A stretch of DNA of 64,000 nucleotides. Source: Bacteroides sp. (GTDB taxonomy: Bacteria; Bacteroidota; Bacteroidia; Bacteroidales; Muribaculaceae). The stretch covers positions 1 through 64,000 of the forward strand of contig JAAVCP010000029.1 in assembly GCA_014802265.1 (NCBI GenBank), in the 5' to 3' direction. The position numbers were made by a program, and so were the translations under genes. Positions 30,299 through 39,988 of this stretch are shown piece after piece; position 1 is the first letter of the stretch, and every line of letters begins with the position of its first letter. The notes beneath the pieces are model-generated. The model was not told where the DNA came from. It did not search any database and worked only from the letters and a program-made list of their open reading frames with translations.

Positions 30299-31177
30299 AT
30301 GAGCGAACAGAAATCAATATATATAAATCCACTGACCGACTTCGGCTTTAAATTCCTATTTGGGCAGGAGGAAAACAAGGAGTTTCTCCTTTCGTTTCTA
30401 AATGCCTTGATGATAGGTGAGCCAACCATCACTGATGTTGAATTCGTGGATAAAGAAAAGGTAAACGAAAATAAAGATGGGCGGGCTTTAATCTATGATC
30501 TTCACTGCACAATGGCAGACGGGAGTAGAATTATAGTTGAGATGCAAAACCGTTACCAGACTTATTTTGAAGACCGAGCTTTATATTATCTTGCAGGCGA
30601 CCTGTATCTTCAGAGCAAGCAAGGTAATCTTTGGAAATATCAGTTGGTTCCTGTGTATGGTGTTTTTATGATGAACTTTGAATGGAAAGGTGATCTTGAC
30701 CAACAATTGAGGGAAGATGTGGGACTGTTGAATATGCGGACACATAAGCTGTTTTCCAATAAACTTAGGATGACGTTCCTGAAAATACCAATGATGACAA
30801 AGGATGCCCAAAGTTGTGAGAATATGCTTGAGAAATGGACGTATTTAATGAAAAACTTAGAGTCTTTGGAGTCGATGCCTAAGTTGTTTATGCGCGATCC
30901 GGTTTTTCAAAGACTTGATGAGGTGGCAAAGGTATCTGCCCTGAACCCTAAAGATAAGAAAGATTATGAGGAGTCGTTAAAGATTTATCATGATAACTAT
31001 GCTATAGCAGAGACTGAACGTGCTGAGGGATTAGCTGAAGGTAGGGAAAGAGGACGAGCTGAGGAGAAGCGAGCTATTGCCAGAGGTCTTCTAAAGCTTG
31101 GTATGACTGATGAGGCAATTTCACAAGTTACTAAACTTCCTGTAAGTCAAGTTGCTGCACTGCGAGCATCTTTATAA
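30299..31177 (+). CDS. Rpn family recombination-promoting nuclease / putative transposase (PD-(D/E)XK)
   Basis: INPLTDFGFKFLFGQEENKEFLLSFLNALM; IVEMQNRYQTYFEDRALYYLAGDL. Confidence 0.9.
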   Translation: MSEQKSIYINPLTDFGFKFLFGQEENKEFLLSFLNALMIGEPTITDVEFVDKEKVNENKDGRALIYDLHCTMADGSRIIVEMQNRYQTYFEDRALYYLAGDLYLQSKQGNLWKYQLVPVYGVFMMNFEWKGDLDQQLREDVGLLNMRTHKLFSNKLRMTFLKIPMMTKDAQSCENMLEKWTYLMKNLESLESMPKLFMRDPVFQRLDEVAKVSALNPKDKKDYEESLKIYHDNYAIAETERAEGLAEGRERGRAEEKRAIARGLLKLGMTDEAISQVTKLPVSQVAALRASL

Positions 31178-31203
31178 ACAAATGTTGATAAATTTTATAA
31201 GCT

Positions 31204-31244
31204 AAGGAGACCGCTTAAGATATATCCTTTTAAGCAGTCTCCTT
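31204..31244 (+). terminator. Hairpin terminator after the Rpn gene
   Basis: aaggagaccgcttaa / ttaagcagtctcctt followed by ttattt. Confidence 0.8.
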
Positions 31245-31286
31245 TTATTTAAAGTATTTTAGAAGTCATGCACGTCATAAGTATGA

Positions 31287-32111
31287 TTACTCTCTGACAA
31301 TTTTACCTGTGCTGATAATGTTGCCATCAGCATCCACAGCAACTACAGGATTTACACCAGCAGATAGACGATATGCCGGGATTTTGATTTCTGTTTCACC
31401 TTGTTTGCAATCTTTCTTAATAAGGAGGCTACCATTAGTACTGAATACGCTTATGGTCATATCGGCAGTAGCAGGAGTAGGAAGAGTGAGAGTCAATTCT
31501 TCATCTTCTTTCACAGGATTGGGATATGCAGTAAGCTTAGCTGTATCGTTTTTCATCATTGCAACAGAGTTGCCACCTTTGTTGATAGTATATAGGGCGG
31601 ATATATTTTGTTCGTTTACTCCATTTTCATATTGAGCGTAAAGGAAAATGTCGTCACCTAACTGGTAAAGTTTATTAGCTTGTGCTGGAATTTCTCCAAG
31701 CCATTCTCCTTTTTCATTATATATTACGAAAGGTTCATCCCAATCATATCGAAAGATTACTTCATATAAATCATCATCATTAAAAAGATGTTGAGTCACA
31801 AGAATTTCCTCAATATAGTCATCATTTTCTCCCACACAAGATAGTCTCCCATAGTAGGGATAGTCTTTAGGAGCTTCCACAGAGAATGTATAGATCGGTT
31901 CAACATCCGCTGAGAGTAGAATAAATGTATAGATGGGTTTTTCATCCTCTTCAGGTCTAATCATGGTTGCCAAAGGGGCAGCCGGTGCCATAAATGTTCT
32001 AAAAAGATAGTCACCTTCATCGTAGGCATGGCGAGTGAAAGTGACTTGGTCTGCGGCAGATACAGACAAAACACTGGATACGGCAAATGCCAATAGAAAT
32101 AAATTTTTCAT
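31287..32111 (-). CDS. Secreted protein with T9SS-type-A-like C-terminal sorting domain
   Basis: Signal peptide MKNLFLLAFAVSSVLSVSA; C-terminus LTAYPNPVKEDEELTLTLPTPATADMTISVFSTNGSLLIKKDC...GKIVRE. Confidence 0.75.
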   Translation of the reverse strand: MKNLFLLAFAVSSVLSVSAADQVTFTRHAYDEGDYLFRTFMAPAAPLATMIRPEEDEKPIYTFILLSADVEPIYTFSVEAPKDYPYYGRLSCVGENDDYIEEILVTQHLFNDDDLYEVIFRYDWDEPFVIYNEKGEWLGEIPAQANKLYQLGDDIFLYAQYENGVNEQNISALYTINKGGNSVAMMKNDTAKLTAYPNPVKEDEELTLTLPTPATADMTISVFSTNGSLLIKKDCKQGETEIKIPAYRLSAGVNPVVAVDADGNIISTGKIVRE

Positions 32112-32249
32112 AAAAATGAATTTTGCTGTTAAAATGAATTTTAAAGATATTCCGGTGGGATATATAAAATTAATAATCTAAGTAAATACTAAATCCACAC
32201 CATAGAGTAGTAAGTGGCAAGAACGTATGAAAAGGGCGTGTACCATTCT

Positions 32250-32390
32250 TGATAGCCTGCTTCTTATCTGGTTACCGCCAAGTGACCTTTACTCAGTACA
32301 AGCATAGAACAGTTCACGCCTTATCAGCGTGAACTTCCAGTCTGCTTGTCCTTCTGAGTTGAATATTGGCGGTATTCGATAAGAAAGAAC
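32250..32390 (-). ncRNA. Candidate structured RNA: long rod-like element with several perfect helices; strand assigned from the promoter
   Basis: Nested pairs (+ coordinates): ttcttatc ~32261-32268 / gataagaa ~32378-32385; taccgccaa / ttggcggta; actcag / ctgagt; acaagca / tgcttgt; agttcacgc / gcgtgaact around a 7-nt loop. Confidence 0.5.
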
Positions 32391-32707
32391 AAGAGCCAAA
32401 AGCTCAATATATTTAACAAGAAGAACCAACATCATGGTGATGATGGGATTCTGTCATATTGACAAATATAAGAATGGAAACGCATATTTCAGATTCTGCA
32501 TGCTGTCCGATACCGGGCAGGTTCATTTATTGTCTGAGGGAGCAGTCTTAGGCTGATAGTTTCCCTATGCGCTTCGTTTTATTTCTGTTTATTACCTCCT
32601 TTTTTAATTGTTAACATTTTATTCAGCAGTAACTCAATAAATGTTGCTGCAAATAGTTCCCAAATTCTATTGATCATCAATTATCGCTTTGAAAAACTAT
32701 TTATCGG

Positions 32708-32739
32708 CAAAAGTAGTTAAAAAATATGATATATGCAAA
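32708..32739 (-). promoter_or_regulatory. Bacteroidetes-type promoter (-33 TTTG, -7 TACTTTTG, 20-nt spacer) reading into the 32.1-32.7 kb intergenic region
   Basis: Minus strand TTTG-N20-TACTTTTG matches TTTG/TAnnTTTG; about 590 nt upstream of the 31287..32111 start codon. Confidence 0.6.
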
Positions 32740-32764
32740 GTTTTATGGGAATGTACAAAATTAA

Positions 32765-34120
32765 TTATTTTTTTAATAGTTCGTTAATAAAGTCGGGGAG
32801 AGCAGGTGATTGGTATTTGGGCACATTAGAATCAATCACACCTTCTTGGTTAATTAAATAGTAAGAGGGAAATCCTCTTATATTTAGTTTCCCTATCATT
32901 TGGTTGGAAGCATCTTCATCGCTTATAAAAATATGAACAGCATTTTTAATAGTAGGAATCAATTCTTTCCATTGTTCAAGATTAGAACGTAGCCAAACAA
33001 TGGCAAATACAATGTCAGTATTGCTGAAATACTCACGGATCCCTTCAGAGTCAGTAAGTGCCTCTCTGCACGGACCACACCATGTAGCAGATATATCAAG
33101 GTATATAGGTTGCCCTTTAAACCGGTCAATCAGCCATGACACAGGCTCTGCATCGGCAATATTGTAAACAGAATCGTTTTCGTAAACGACAATCTCAGAT
33201 GGATTTATCTTACCAAGTTCTATTATTGAATTCTTTTCTTCGAAAACCCGGTCATAGTAAGTGGTATTAGCAAAATTGGAGCGTTCCGGTGTATTCTTTG
33301 TAAACTCTGCCCATTTAATATACATAATGTCACGTATCAGACCTTTGGGCATTTGTTCCACATATTCCGGCACATTAAATATAAGAGCACTGAGATGATA
33401 AGGGAATATCATCAATTTAGTATACTCTTCATTCCTGATATTGAACAACGAGTCGGTAAAAAATGCAAGCATATCATCTTTTCCCTTACCTTGATAGGTA
33501 CAGGCTAAATTAGCAATCGAAAATAGATTATCTATGTATAGCATCTCTGCAACTTCCAATGATACATTATTTTCCTTAACGCACGTATCAATGATTGCCT
33601 GAATACGCTCTACCTCCGATTTGAAAGCCGGCAGATATTCAGCTATGGGAACTGTGTCAGGAGGTAAAGTAATTTCCCACCAATTATGAGCCAGTTTATT
33701 CCGAATATGAGAATATTCTTCATTAAGAATTGCATGATTACCGGAAATGGTATAACTTATCGGAGATTGCGAGGCATCAATCTCTATGTGGATTGAATCA
33801 TTAGGCTCGGCGTATGCGTTTATGAAGTTCCCGGAATAGTTCACAGTAAACGTATGACCGTAGTTAATCGGCACATTAAGTGAGAAATAACCTAAAGAAT
33901 CAACTTCCACTACTTGCCTACTACTACATTGTGCAATATCACATTCGTTTACGATCATGGTCTTAGAACCATGATCAGGGATATTACTTACTTTCCCTGT
34001 CAGAATAAAAGAAGGAAACACATCATTCTGTGGCGATAGTGCCATGACTTCAGATGTCAGAGCAAATATTACCAAGGCATGCAGAATAATAGATATGGGG
34101 TTAAAACAATTCATAATCAC
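32765..34120 (-). CDS. TlpA-like thioredoxin-fold protein (secreted)
   Basis: Signal peptide; IYLDISATWCGPCREALTDSEGIREYF; GFPSYYLINQEG. Confidence 0.88.
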   Translation of the reverse strand: MIMNCFNPISIILHALVIFALTSEVMALSPQNDVFPSFILTGKVSNIPDHGSKTMIVNECDIAQCSSRQVVEVDSLGYFSLNVPINYGHTFTVNYSGNFINAYAEPNDSIHIEIDASQSPISYTISGNHAILNEEYSHIRNKLAHNWWEITLPPDTVPIAEYLPAFKSEVERIQAIIDTCVKENNVSLEVAEMLYIDNLFSIANLACTYQGKGKDDMLAFFTDSLFNIRNEEYTKLMIFPYHLSALIFNVPEYVEQMPKGLIRDIMYIKWAEFTKNTPERSNFANTTYYDRVFEEKNSIIELGKINPSEIVVYENDSVYNIADAEPVSWLIDRFKGQPIYLDISATWCGPCREALTDSEGIREYFSNTDIVFAIVWLRSNLEQWKELIPTIKNAVHIFISDEDASNQMIGKLNIRGFPSYYLINQEGVIDSNVPKYQSPALPDFINELLKK

Positions 34121-34255
34121 TGGATGTAATGGAATTTGTGCAAATATAGATAAAAATATTGAGATTTAAAGTTGATAGTGTCTAATTTTTAGACAAAACG
34201 GAGGTGAAAAATTGGGATTTTGCCACTATTACTTAGGAGAGGAAGAAAGAAGAGG

Positions 34256-34263
34256 TAATTTTG
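34256..34263 (+). promoter_or_regulatory. -7 element TAATTTTG immediately upstream of the TolC-like gene start
   Basis: TAATTTTG followed by tggt then ATG at 34268. Confidence 0.55.
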
Positions 34264-34267
34264 TGGT

Positions 34268-35578
34268 ATGAAAAAACGAAATATACTCATATCGCTTATG
34301 TTGCTTTTCCCGGCAAGTCTATTTTCTCAGATGACACTGAGGGATTGCCTGATATTCGCACGTGATAATGCCCACGCCAACCTGATCAATAACATGGAGG
34401 TAAGAAAGGCTGAAATAGATGCGAAATTAGCTGGGTCACCCCTGATGCCGTATGTTGGATTTTCAGCTTCCGGAAATATGAGTTTCGGACGAAACATAGA
34501 CCCGGAAACTAACACTTATGACAATCGACAGACTGTATCCACAGGATTTGGTCTTCAGATGTCGATGCCACTCTTTGACGGACTTGTCAATTTCAATAAT
34601 CTTAAGGCTGCCCAAACAGCACGTCTGAGAATGCAGAAAAATGCAATAGTTGAGCAAGACCGTATTTCAATTGAGGTAATCAGTGCATTTTATGAGGTGT
34701 CTTATTGCAAAGCTATGGTAAGGCAGATGGAGGAACAGCTTAAACGTGACTGTAAGGACCTTGACGGAGTGATGCGTCAAGAGGAACTCGGCACGAAAAG
34801 TGGTGCTGATGTCGCAGAGATAAAAGCATTAGTGGCTAATGATGAGTATGAGTTGCTCAATAGGGAAAATCTCCTAAGAAAAGCTTATCTCACTCTGAGA
34901 AGTAAAATGGGTATGGAACTTAGCAGCGAACCTATCGAGCTTATAGAGGAAGAGGGGATAGAAGAGATAATGACAGCAGATGCCTCACATCCCAAGATTG
35001 CCGAAGCAGAATTGCTAATAAAAGAGATGAGATATAAGCTCAGGGCAGCCAAAGGACAGTATTTCCCTACACTATCTTTCACAGGAGGTATATCCACATC
35101 TTATTACAAGATGGTTGGCTCAGATTACTACACCCCTAATTTCAGAAAACAGTGGCATGATAATATGGGTGAGTATATTGGAGTGGCAGTTTCCATTCCA
35201 TTATTTGACGGACTTTCCACAGTAAATTCAGTCAAGTATGCCAATATCAACCTAAAAGAAAGTGAGCTGAAGTTGGAACAAACTAAATATGAGTTGGAGA
35301 GAGAAACTATAGAGGCTGAACTCAGTTATAATTCAGCTTGTAGGGAGTTCGGGGCAGCACGACGCAGGGTAGAGGCGGAAGAGGTAGCCTATAGAGGAGT
35401 AAGACGGAAATTTGAATTGGGAATGTCTTCGGCAGTTGATCTCTACACCTCAGCTGCAAAACTTTCGGCTGCCATAGCAAATATGGAAGGTAAACGAATT
35501 CAACGAATAATCAGTCTTATAACACTTAACTATTGTAAAGGGGGACAATTAATAGACAGAAATGGATACAGAGATTAA
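34268..35578 (+). CDS. TolC family outer membrane efflux protein
   Basis: Duplicated TolC-type helices and ISVPLFDG/LQMSMPLFDG strands. Confidence 0.88.
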   Translation: MKKRNILISLMLLFPASLFSQMTLRDCLIFARDNAHANLINNMEVRKAEIDAKLAGSPLMPYVGFSASGNMSFGRNIDPETNTYDNRQTVSTGFGLQMSMPLFDGLVNFNNLKAAQTARLRMQKNAIVEQDRISIEVISAFYEVSYCKAMVRQMEEQLKRDCKDLDGVMRQEELGTKSGADVAEIKALVANDEYELLNRENLLRKAYLTLRSKMGMELSSEPIELIEEEGIEEIMTADASHPKIAEAELLIKEMRYKLRAAKGQYFPTLSFTGGISTSYYKMVGSDYYTPNFRKQWHDNMGEYIGVAVSIPLFDGLSTVNSVKYANINLKESELKLEQTKYELERETIEAELSYNSACREFGAARRRVEAEEVAYRGVRRKFELGMSSAVDLYTSAAKLSAAIANMEGKRIQRIISLITLNYCKGGQLIDRNGYRD

Positions 35579-36815
35579 AAAGAAGCACGCATGGCTCAGA
35601 AAATACGGTTGGATTATTGGTGGAGGTATTGTTATGATTGCATTGATTGGCTGGGGTCTTATTAATTCAACCACTTCAACCTATCGCACAGATTCTGTCG
35701 GGTTATTGATAGAAGATGTTACAGAGGGAGCATTTAATGACTATATTCGTATAAACGGGAAAGTTGAGACAGGAACAATCGTGCAGGTGTCGGCATTGGA
35801 AACCGGGATTGTTAAGGAAAAACTTGTGGAGGAAGGTGCGTCTGTCACAGAAGGTCAGATTATTCTTGTGCTTCACAACCCAAATCTTCAGCAGCAGATT
35901 CTTGATTCGGAATCACAGCTTGCAGAGAAACAGAATATGTTGCGTGATACTGAGTTGGCTATGGAGAAAGAGCGGCTGCAAGTTAAGCAGGATCTTTTGT
36001 CGGCAAGGACAGAGCTTAACCGAAAGAAGCGACTTCGAGACCAACAGGAGACTCTCTATGAAGAAAATCTTACGTCACGTGAGGAATATTTGAAGGCAGA
36101 TGAGGATTATAAACTTGCCAATGAGAGTCTGAAGTTGCTTGAAAATCGTCTGCATCAGGATTCCATGTATAGAGATGTGCAGATCTCTCTCATGAAGGAG
36201 AGCCTGGCAAATATGCAGCAGAATTTTTCACTTGTGCGTCAGCGTGCCGATAATCTGAATGTGAGGGCATCCCATTCCGGACAGCTTGGAAGTCTTACTG
36301 CTGAATTAGGTCAGAATATTTCTGCGGGGACTCAAGTCGGACAGATAAATATTCTCGACAATTATAAAATTGTGGTAAAAATAGATGAACACTACATTGA
36401 CAGAGTTGAACCGGGATTAAAGGGGAAGACCATGCGTCAGCACCACCAGTATGATGTGGAGGTAAAAAAGGTTTATCCTGAAGTTACCAACGGTCAGTTT
36501 AAGGCAGATCTTTCGATCAGTAACGATATCGGCGACAATATCAGAGTGGGGCAAAGCTTTCCAATTGACCTTATGCTTGGAGACGCAGTGCATACGGTTA
36601 TGATACCAAGAGGTACATTTTATCAAACCACAGGTGGCAAATGGATATACGTTATGAGTGAAGATGGTAAGACTGCGACACGACGAGATATTAAAATCGG
36701 GAGGCAAAATCCCCATTATTATGAAGTTTTGGAAGGGCTTGTAGCCGGAGAACGCGTGATTACCAGCTCCTATACTAATTTTGGAGAGGCAGACAAAATT
36801 ATAATAAACAATTAA
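35562..36815 (+). CDS. HlyD/MacA-type periplasmic adaptor
   Basis: N-terminal TM, DYIRINGKVETGTIVQVSALETGIVKEKLVEEGASVTEGQ, coiled coil, C-terminal VLEGLVAGERVITS. Confidence 0.88.
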   Translation: MDTEIKKKHAWLRKYGWIIGGGIVMIALIGWGLINSTTSTYRTDSVGLLIEDVTEGAFNDYIRINGKVETGTIVQVSALETGIVKEKLVEEGASVTEGQIILVLHNPNLQQQILDSESQLAEKQNMLRDTELAMEKERLQVKQDLLSARTELNRKKRLRDQQETLYEENLTSREEYLKADEDYKLANESLKLLENRLHQDSMYRDVQISLMKESLANMQQNFSLVRQRADNLNVRASHSGQLGSLTAELGQNISAGTQVGQINILDNYKIVVKIDEHYIDRVEPGLKGKTMRQHHQYDVEVKKVYPEVTNGQFKADLSISNDIGDNIRVGQSFPIDLMLGDAVHTVMIPRGTFYQTTGGKWIYVMSEDGKTATRRDIKIGRQNPHYYEVLEGLVAGERVITSSYTNFGEADKIIINN

Positions 36816-36826
36816 CAACAGACAAC

Positions 36827-37510
36827 ATGAAAATCGAAATTAAAAATCTTGAGAAAGTTTTCAAGACTGACACAGTGCAGACAGTTGCACTGAATGACGT
36901 GAGCATGACAGTGAATGATGGTGATTTCGTTGCCATTATGGGTCCCTCCGGCTGTGGTAAGTCAACACTACTCAATATATTGGGTTTGCTTGATAATCCG
37001 ACTAAGGGAAGTTATCTGCTTGACGGAACGGAAGTGGCAGGATTAAAAGAGAAGGAGCGTACCTTCTGGAGAAATGGGCGCATAGGATTCATATTCCAGT
37101 CATTCAATCTTATAGAGGAGATGAATGTGCGTGACAATATAATGTTACCGCTTAATAATATGAAGCTATCCCGAGAAGAGAAAAATAAAAGAGTAGATGA
37201 GGCGATGCGGCGAATGGGTATATCACATAGGAGTCGTCATTATCCCTCACAGTTGTCCGGTGGTCAGCAGCAACGTGTTGCGGTTGCAAGGGCAATTGTG
37301 TCTAACCCCGGTCTGATACTTGCCGATGAGCCTACAGGAAATCTGGACTCAAGTAACGGTAATGAAGTGATGCAGCTTCTCAATGAACTGCACAGTGATG
37401 GTGCCACAATAATTATGGTGACGCACTCCCATAAAGATGCTGCACATGCCGATTATATAATAAATCTGTTTGACGGACAGATAGTGGATAACCTTAACAA
37501 CCTAATGTGA
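36827..37510 (+). CDS. ABC transporter ATP-binding protein (MacB/LolD type)
   Basis: GPSGCGKSTLLNILGLLD, LSGGQQQRVAVARAIVSNPGLILADEPTGNLDS. Confidence 0.95.
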   Translation: MKIEIKNLEKVFKTDTVQTVALNDVSMTVNDGDFVAIMGPSGCGKSTLLNILGLLDNPTKGSYLLDGTEVAGLKEKERTFWRNGRIGFIFQSFNLIEEMNVRDNIMLPLNNMKLSREEKNKRVDEAMRRMGISHRSRHYPSQLSGGQQQRVAVARAIVSNPGLILADEPTGNLDSSNGNEVMQLLNELHSDGATIIMVTHSHKDAAHADYIINLFDGQIVDNLNNLM

Positions 37511-37511
37511 T

Positions 37512-39860
37512 ATGTTTAGATTTTTTATGGCTGATTTCAGAAGAAACCTGACAAAGATATTATGTCTCTCGTTGGGTATGGCAATAGGATTTCTTCTTGT
37601 AGCAAAAATATATTTTCAGAATACTTATGATAGCTTTCTTCCTGATTCCGACAGACTTTACAGAATCTGCGAGAGCTTTATACAGAATGAGCAATATAAT
37701 GAATTTAATCAGACTTCCGGCGCTATAGCTCCGGGAATGAAAAGATATATTCCTCAGGTAGAAGCGGCGACCAGAATAACATATATCGCAGGGGAGACAT
37801 TGCTGAAGACGGAAGATGATAATCCAATTAAGGTTAATGAAATCATATTTGCCGACAGTTGCTTTTTTGATGTCATAAAGACTGAAATATTAGCCGGCAA
37901 TCCTCATGATGCGCTTTCAGTGGTGGATCAGTGTATGATTCCTAAATCCTTGGCAGATAAAATTGGTGGAAATGTTGTAGGGAAACAACTGACAGCACCC
38001 GATTGGTCAGATTATAAGATTACAATCGGAGGTATTTATGAAGATTATCCATTAAATTCTTCTATTAGAAATGCTGTTTACCTAAGTATATCTACCTTAC
38101 CGAAATTCTCAGGTGACGGACGTGAGAATTGGTGTGGTAATGACCGCTATTTAAGCTTTGTGAAACTGGCAAAAGGTGTATCGCCGGATGAAATAAAGCC
38201 CGGTATCAGAAAGATGCTTGAAGAGAATGTTGATAAAGAAATATTGGAGTGGCGGCATTATGATATACATGCGAGACCATTGGTCGGAATGTTTTCCTCT
38301 TTAGAGGGAGAAAATTTGATTATTTTACTTGCCATAATAATCTTGTTGAGTGCCGCCATAAACTATCTTCTGATATCCATAGGTCAGATAGGAAAACGTT
38401 CTAAGGAGATGGCAATAAGGAAATGTTATGGCACGTCCAACCGTAAATTATTCTTAATGGTTATTATAGAGAGTCTGCTGCCATTGGTTATTTCTATTGG
38501 CTTGGCTTTGCTTATAGAGTTCTGTCTTTCAGATTTCTGCCGACAATTATTAGGCTATACACCGGCTCAACTATTCGCAACTAAGAATATATGGTTAGTA
38601 GAAGCGGGAATATGCTTGGGGTTGTTTATATTCACAGGTATTATTCCGGCATGGATATACTGCAAGACTCCGGTGGCACATGCTTTCAGAGGAAATATGA
38701 GAAGTAGGAGAGGGTGGAAATTAGGAATGCTTGGTATGCAGTTTTTTGCTTCCGGAATGATTCTTTGTCTTCTTATCCTTGTCGGTCGCCAGTATCGAAT
38801 GATGGGTAATATTGATATGGGGTTTGAATACAAGAATATAGGTGTGTTTAATTTGGGGAATATTTCTGCAGAAAAAGCAAGTACAATTATAACGGAACTT
38901 AAGAAACTAAGTTGCGTGGAAGGAGTGGCAACTGCGTCAGAAGATTTCAGTGGGTATGCTTCAGGAAATAACGTATGGATAGACGGTCATGAGGAAGATC
39001 AGGTAAATGTGGCAGATCTATACTGGGCAAATCCTGATATTTTTGATGTTATGGGTATCAGGTTCTTACAAGGTAGACCTTTCCGCGAAGGTGTAGACTC
39101 AACCACATATGAAGTGATTGTGGAGGAGAAATTCATTGATGTGATGCGTAATCATTTTGATGAGAAGGATCCTAATCTAATCGGTAAAACTTTTCATATT
39201 ACAGAGCATGGCGGTTCACAGGTCTACTTTACCATTTGTGGTGTTATTGAAAATATGCGTAGAGGAGGTTTTGAGGAGCAGTCAGTAGACAAACGGGCGG
39301 GTGTGATATTTCCTGTGTTCTTTCCCTATAATATTGTATATATTAGATTTTCTAAGATTACTCCTGAAAATATCAAACTTGCCCAAAATATAATAGATGG
39401 AGTAATTGGAGAAGAGAATAGATATGTTTATCCATATTCGGATGTTATTGATAGATTCAAGGAACCAACTAAAAAGTTTGGTCAGTCGGTGATGATTGTG
39501 GGTGTTTCAATATTAGTTATAGCGTTGATAGGGTTAATCGGTTTCACTTCCGATGAGGTGCAACGTCGCAGGAAAGAGATTGCAATCAGAAAAGTAAGTG
39601 GCACTTCTGACAAAGATATCCTTAAGCTATTTTGTATGGATATTCTTAAAATAGCTGTTCCGGCTCTTATGCTTGGTGGTGCTGCCTCTCTGATTATTGG
39701 TAATGAATGGTTATCAAGATTCACTGATAAGGTAAGCCTCGCTCCAATTTATACTATCCTTTGTATAGTTGTGACCATGATGACTGTAACAATTGTTATC
39801 ACACTCAATATAATGAAGGCAGTGAGAACCAATCCTATGGTTTATCTAAGAGAAGAATAA
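37512..39860 (+). CDS. FtsX-like ABC transporter permease (MacB-type)
   Basis: 782 aa; two permease halves with KEMAIRKCYGTSN and KEIAIRKVSGTSD motifs. Confidence 0.9.
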   Translation: MFRFFMADFRRNLTKILCLSLGMAIGFLLVAKIYFQNTYDSFLPDSDRLYRICESFIQNEQYNEFNQTSGAIAPGMKRYIPQVEAATRITYIAGETLLKTEDDNPIKVNEIIFADSCFFDVIKTEILAGNPHDALSVVDQCMIPKSLADKIGGNVVGKQLTAPDWSDYKITIGGIYEDYPLNSSIRNAVYLSISTLPKFSGDGRENWCGNDRYLSFVKLAKGVSPDEIKPGIRKMLEENVDKEILEWRHYDIHARPLVGMFSSLEGENLIILLAIIILLSAAINYLLISIGQIGKRSKEMAIRKCYGTSNRKLFLMVIIESLLPLVISIGLALLIEFCLSDFCRQLLGYTPAQLFATKNIWLVEAGICLGLFIFTGIIPAWIYCKTPVAHAFRGNMRSRRGWKLGMLGMQFFASGMILCLLILVGRQYRMMGNIDMGFEYKNIGVFNLGNISAEKASTIITELKKLSCVEGVATASEDFSGYASGNNVWIDGHEEDQVNVADLYWANPDIFDVMGIRFLQGRPFREGVDSTTYEVIVEEKFIDVMRNHFDEKDPNLIGKTFHITEHGGSQVYFTICGVIENMRRGGFEEQSVDKRAGVIFPVFFPYNIVYIRFSKITPENIKLAQNIIDGVIGEENRYVYPYSDVIDRFKEPTKKFGQSVMIVGVSILVIALIGLIGFTSDEVQRRRKEIAIRKVSGTSDKDILKLFCMDILKIAVPALMLGGAASLIIGNEWLSRFTDKVSLAPIYTILCIVVTMMTVTIVITLNIMKAVRTNPMVYLREE

Positions 39861-39988
39861 ACAAGATCTCTACAAATCTGATTTATATAATTGTTATTTT
39901 TTAACGGCAGCTTGTTAATTTGCTGCCGTTTGTTTTGCATATTCAGATATGATTTCTTAGCTTTGCAAAAGCAAAAAATTATATAAGT

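Noticed and set aside
32250-32390. Rod-like element as an IS/MITE inverted repeat
   Set aside because: Arms are interrupted by several asymmetric internal loops and no target-site duplication or transposase was seen; RNA structure is preferred but not proven.
34268-39860. TolC-HlyD-ABC-FtsX cluster as a novel system
   Set aside because: Standard tripartite MacAB-like export operon in Bacteroidetes.
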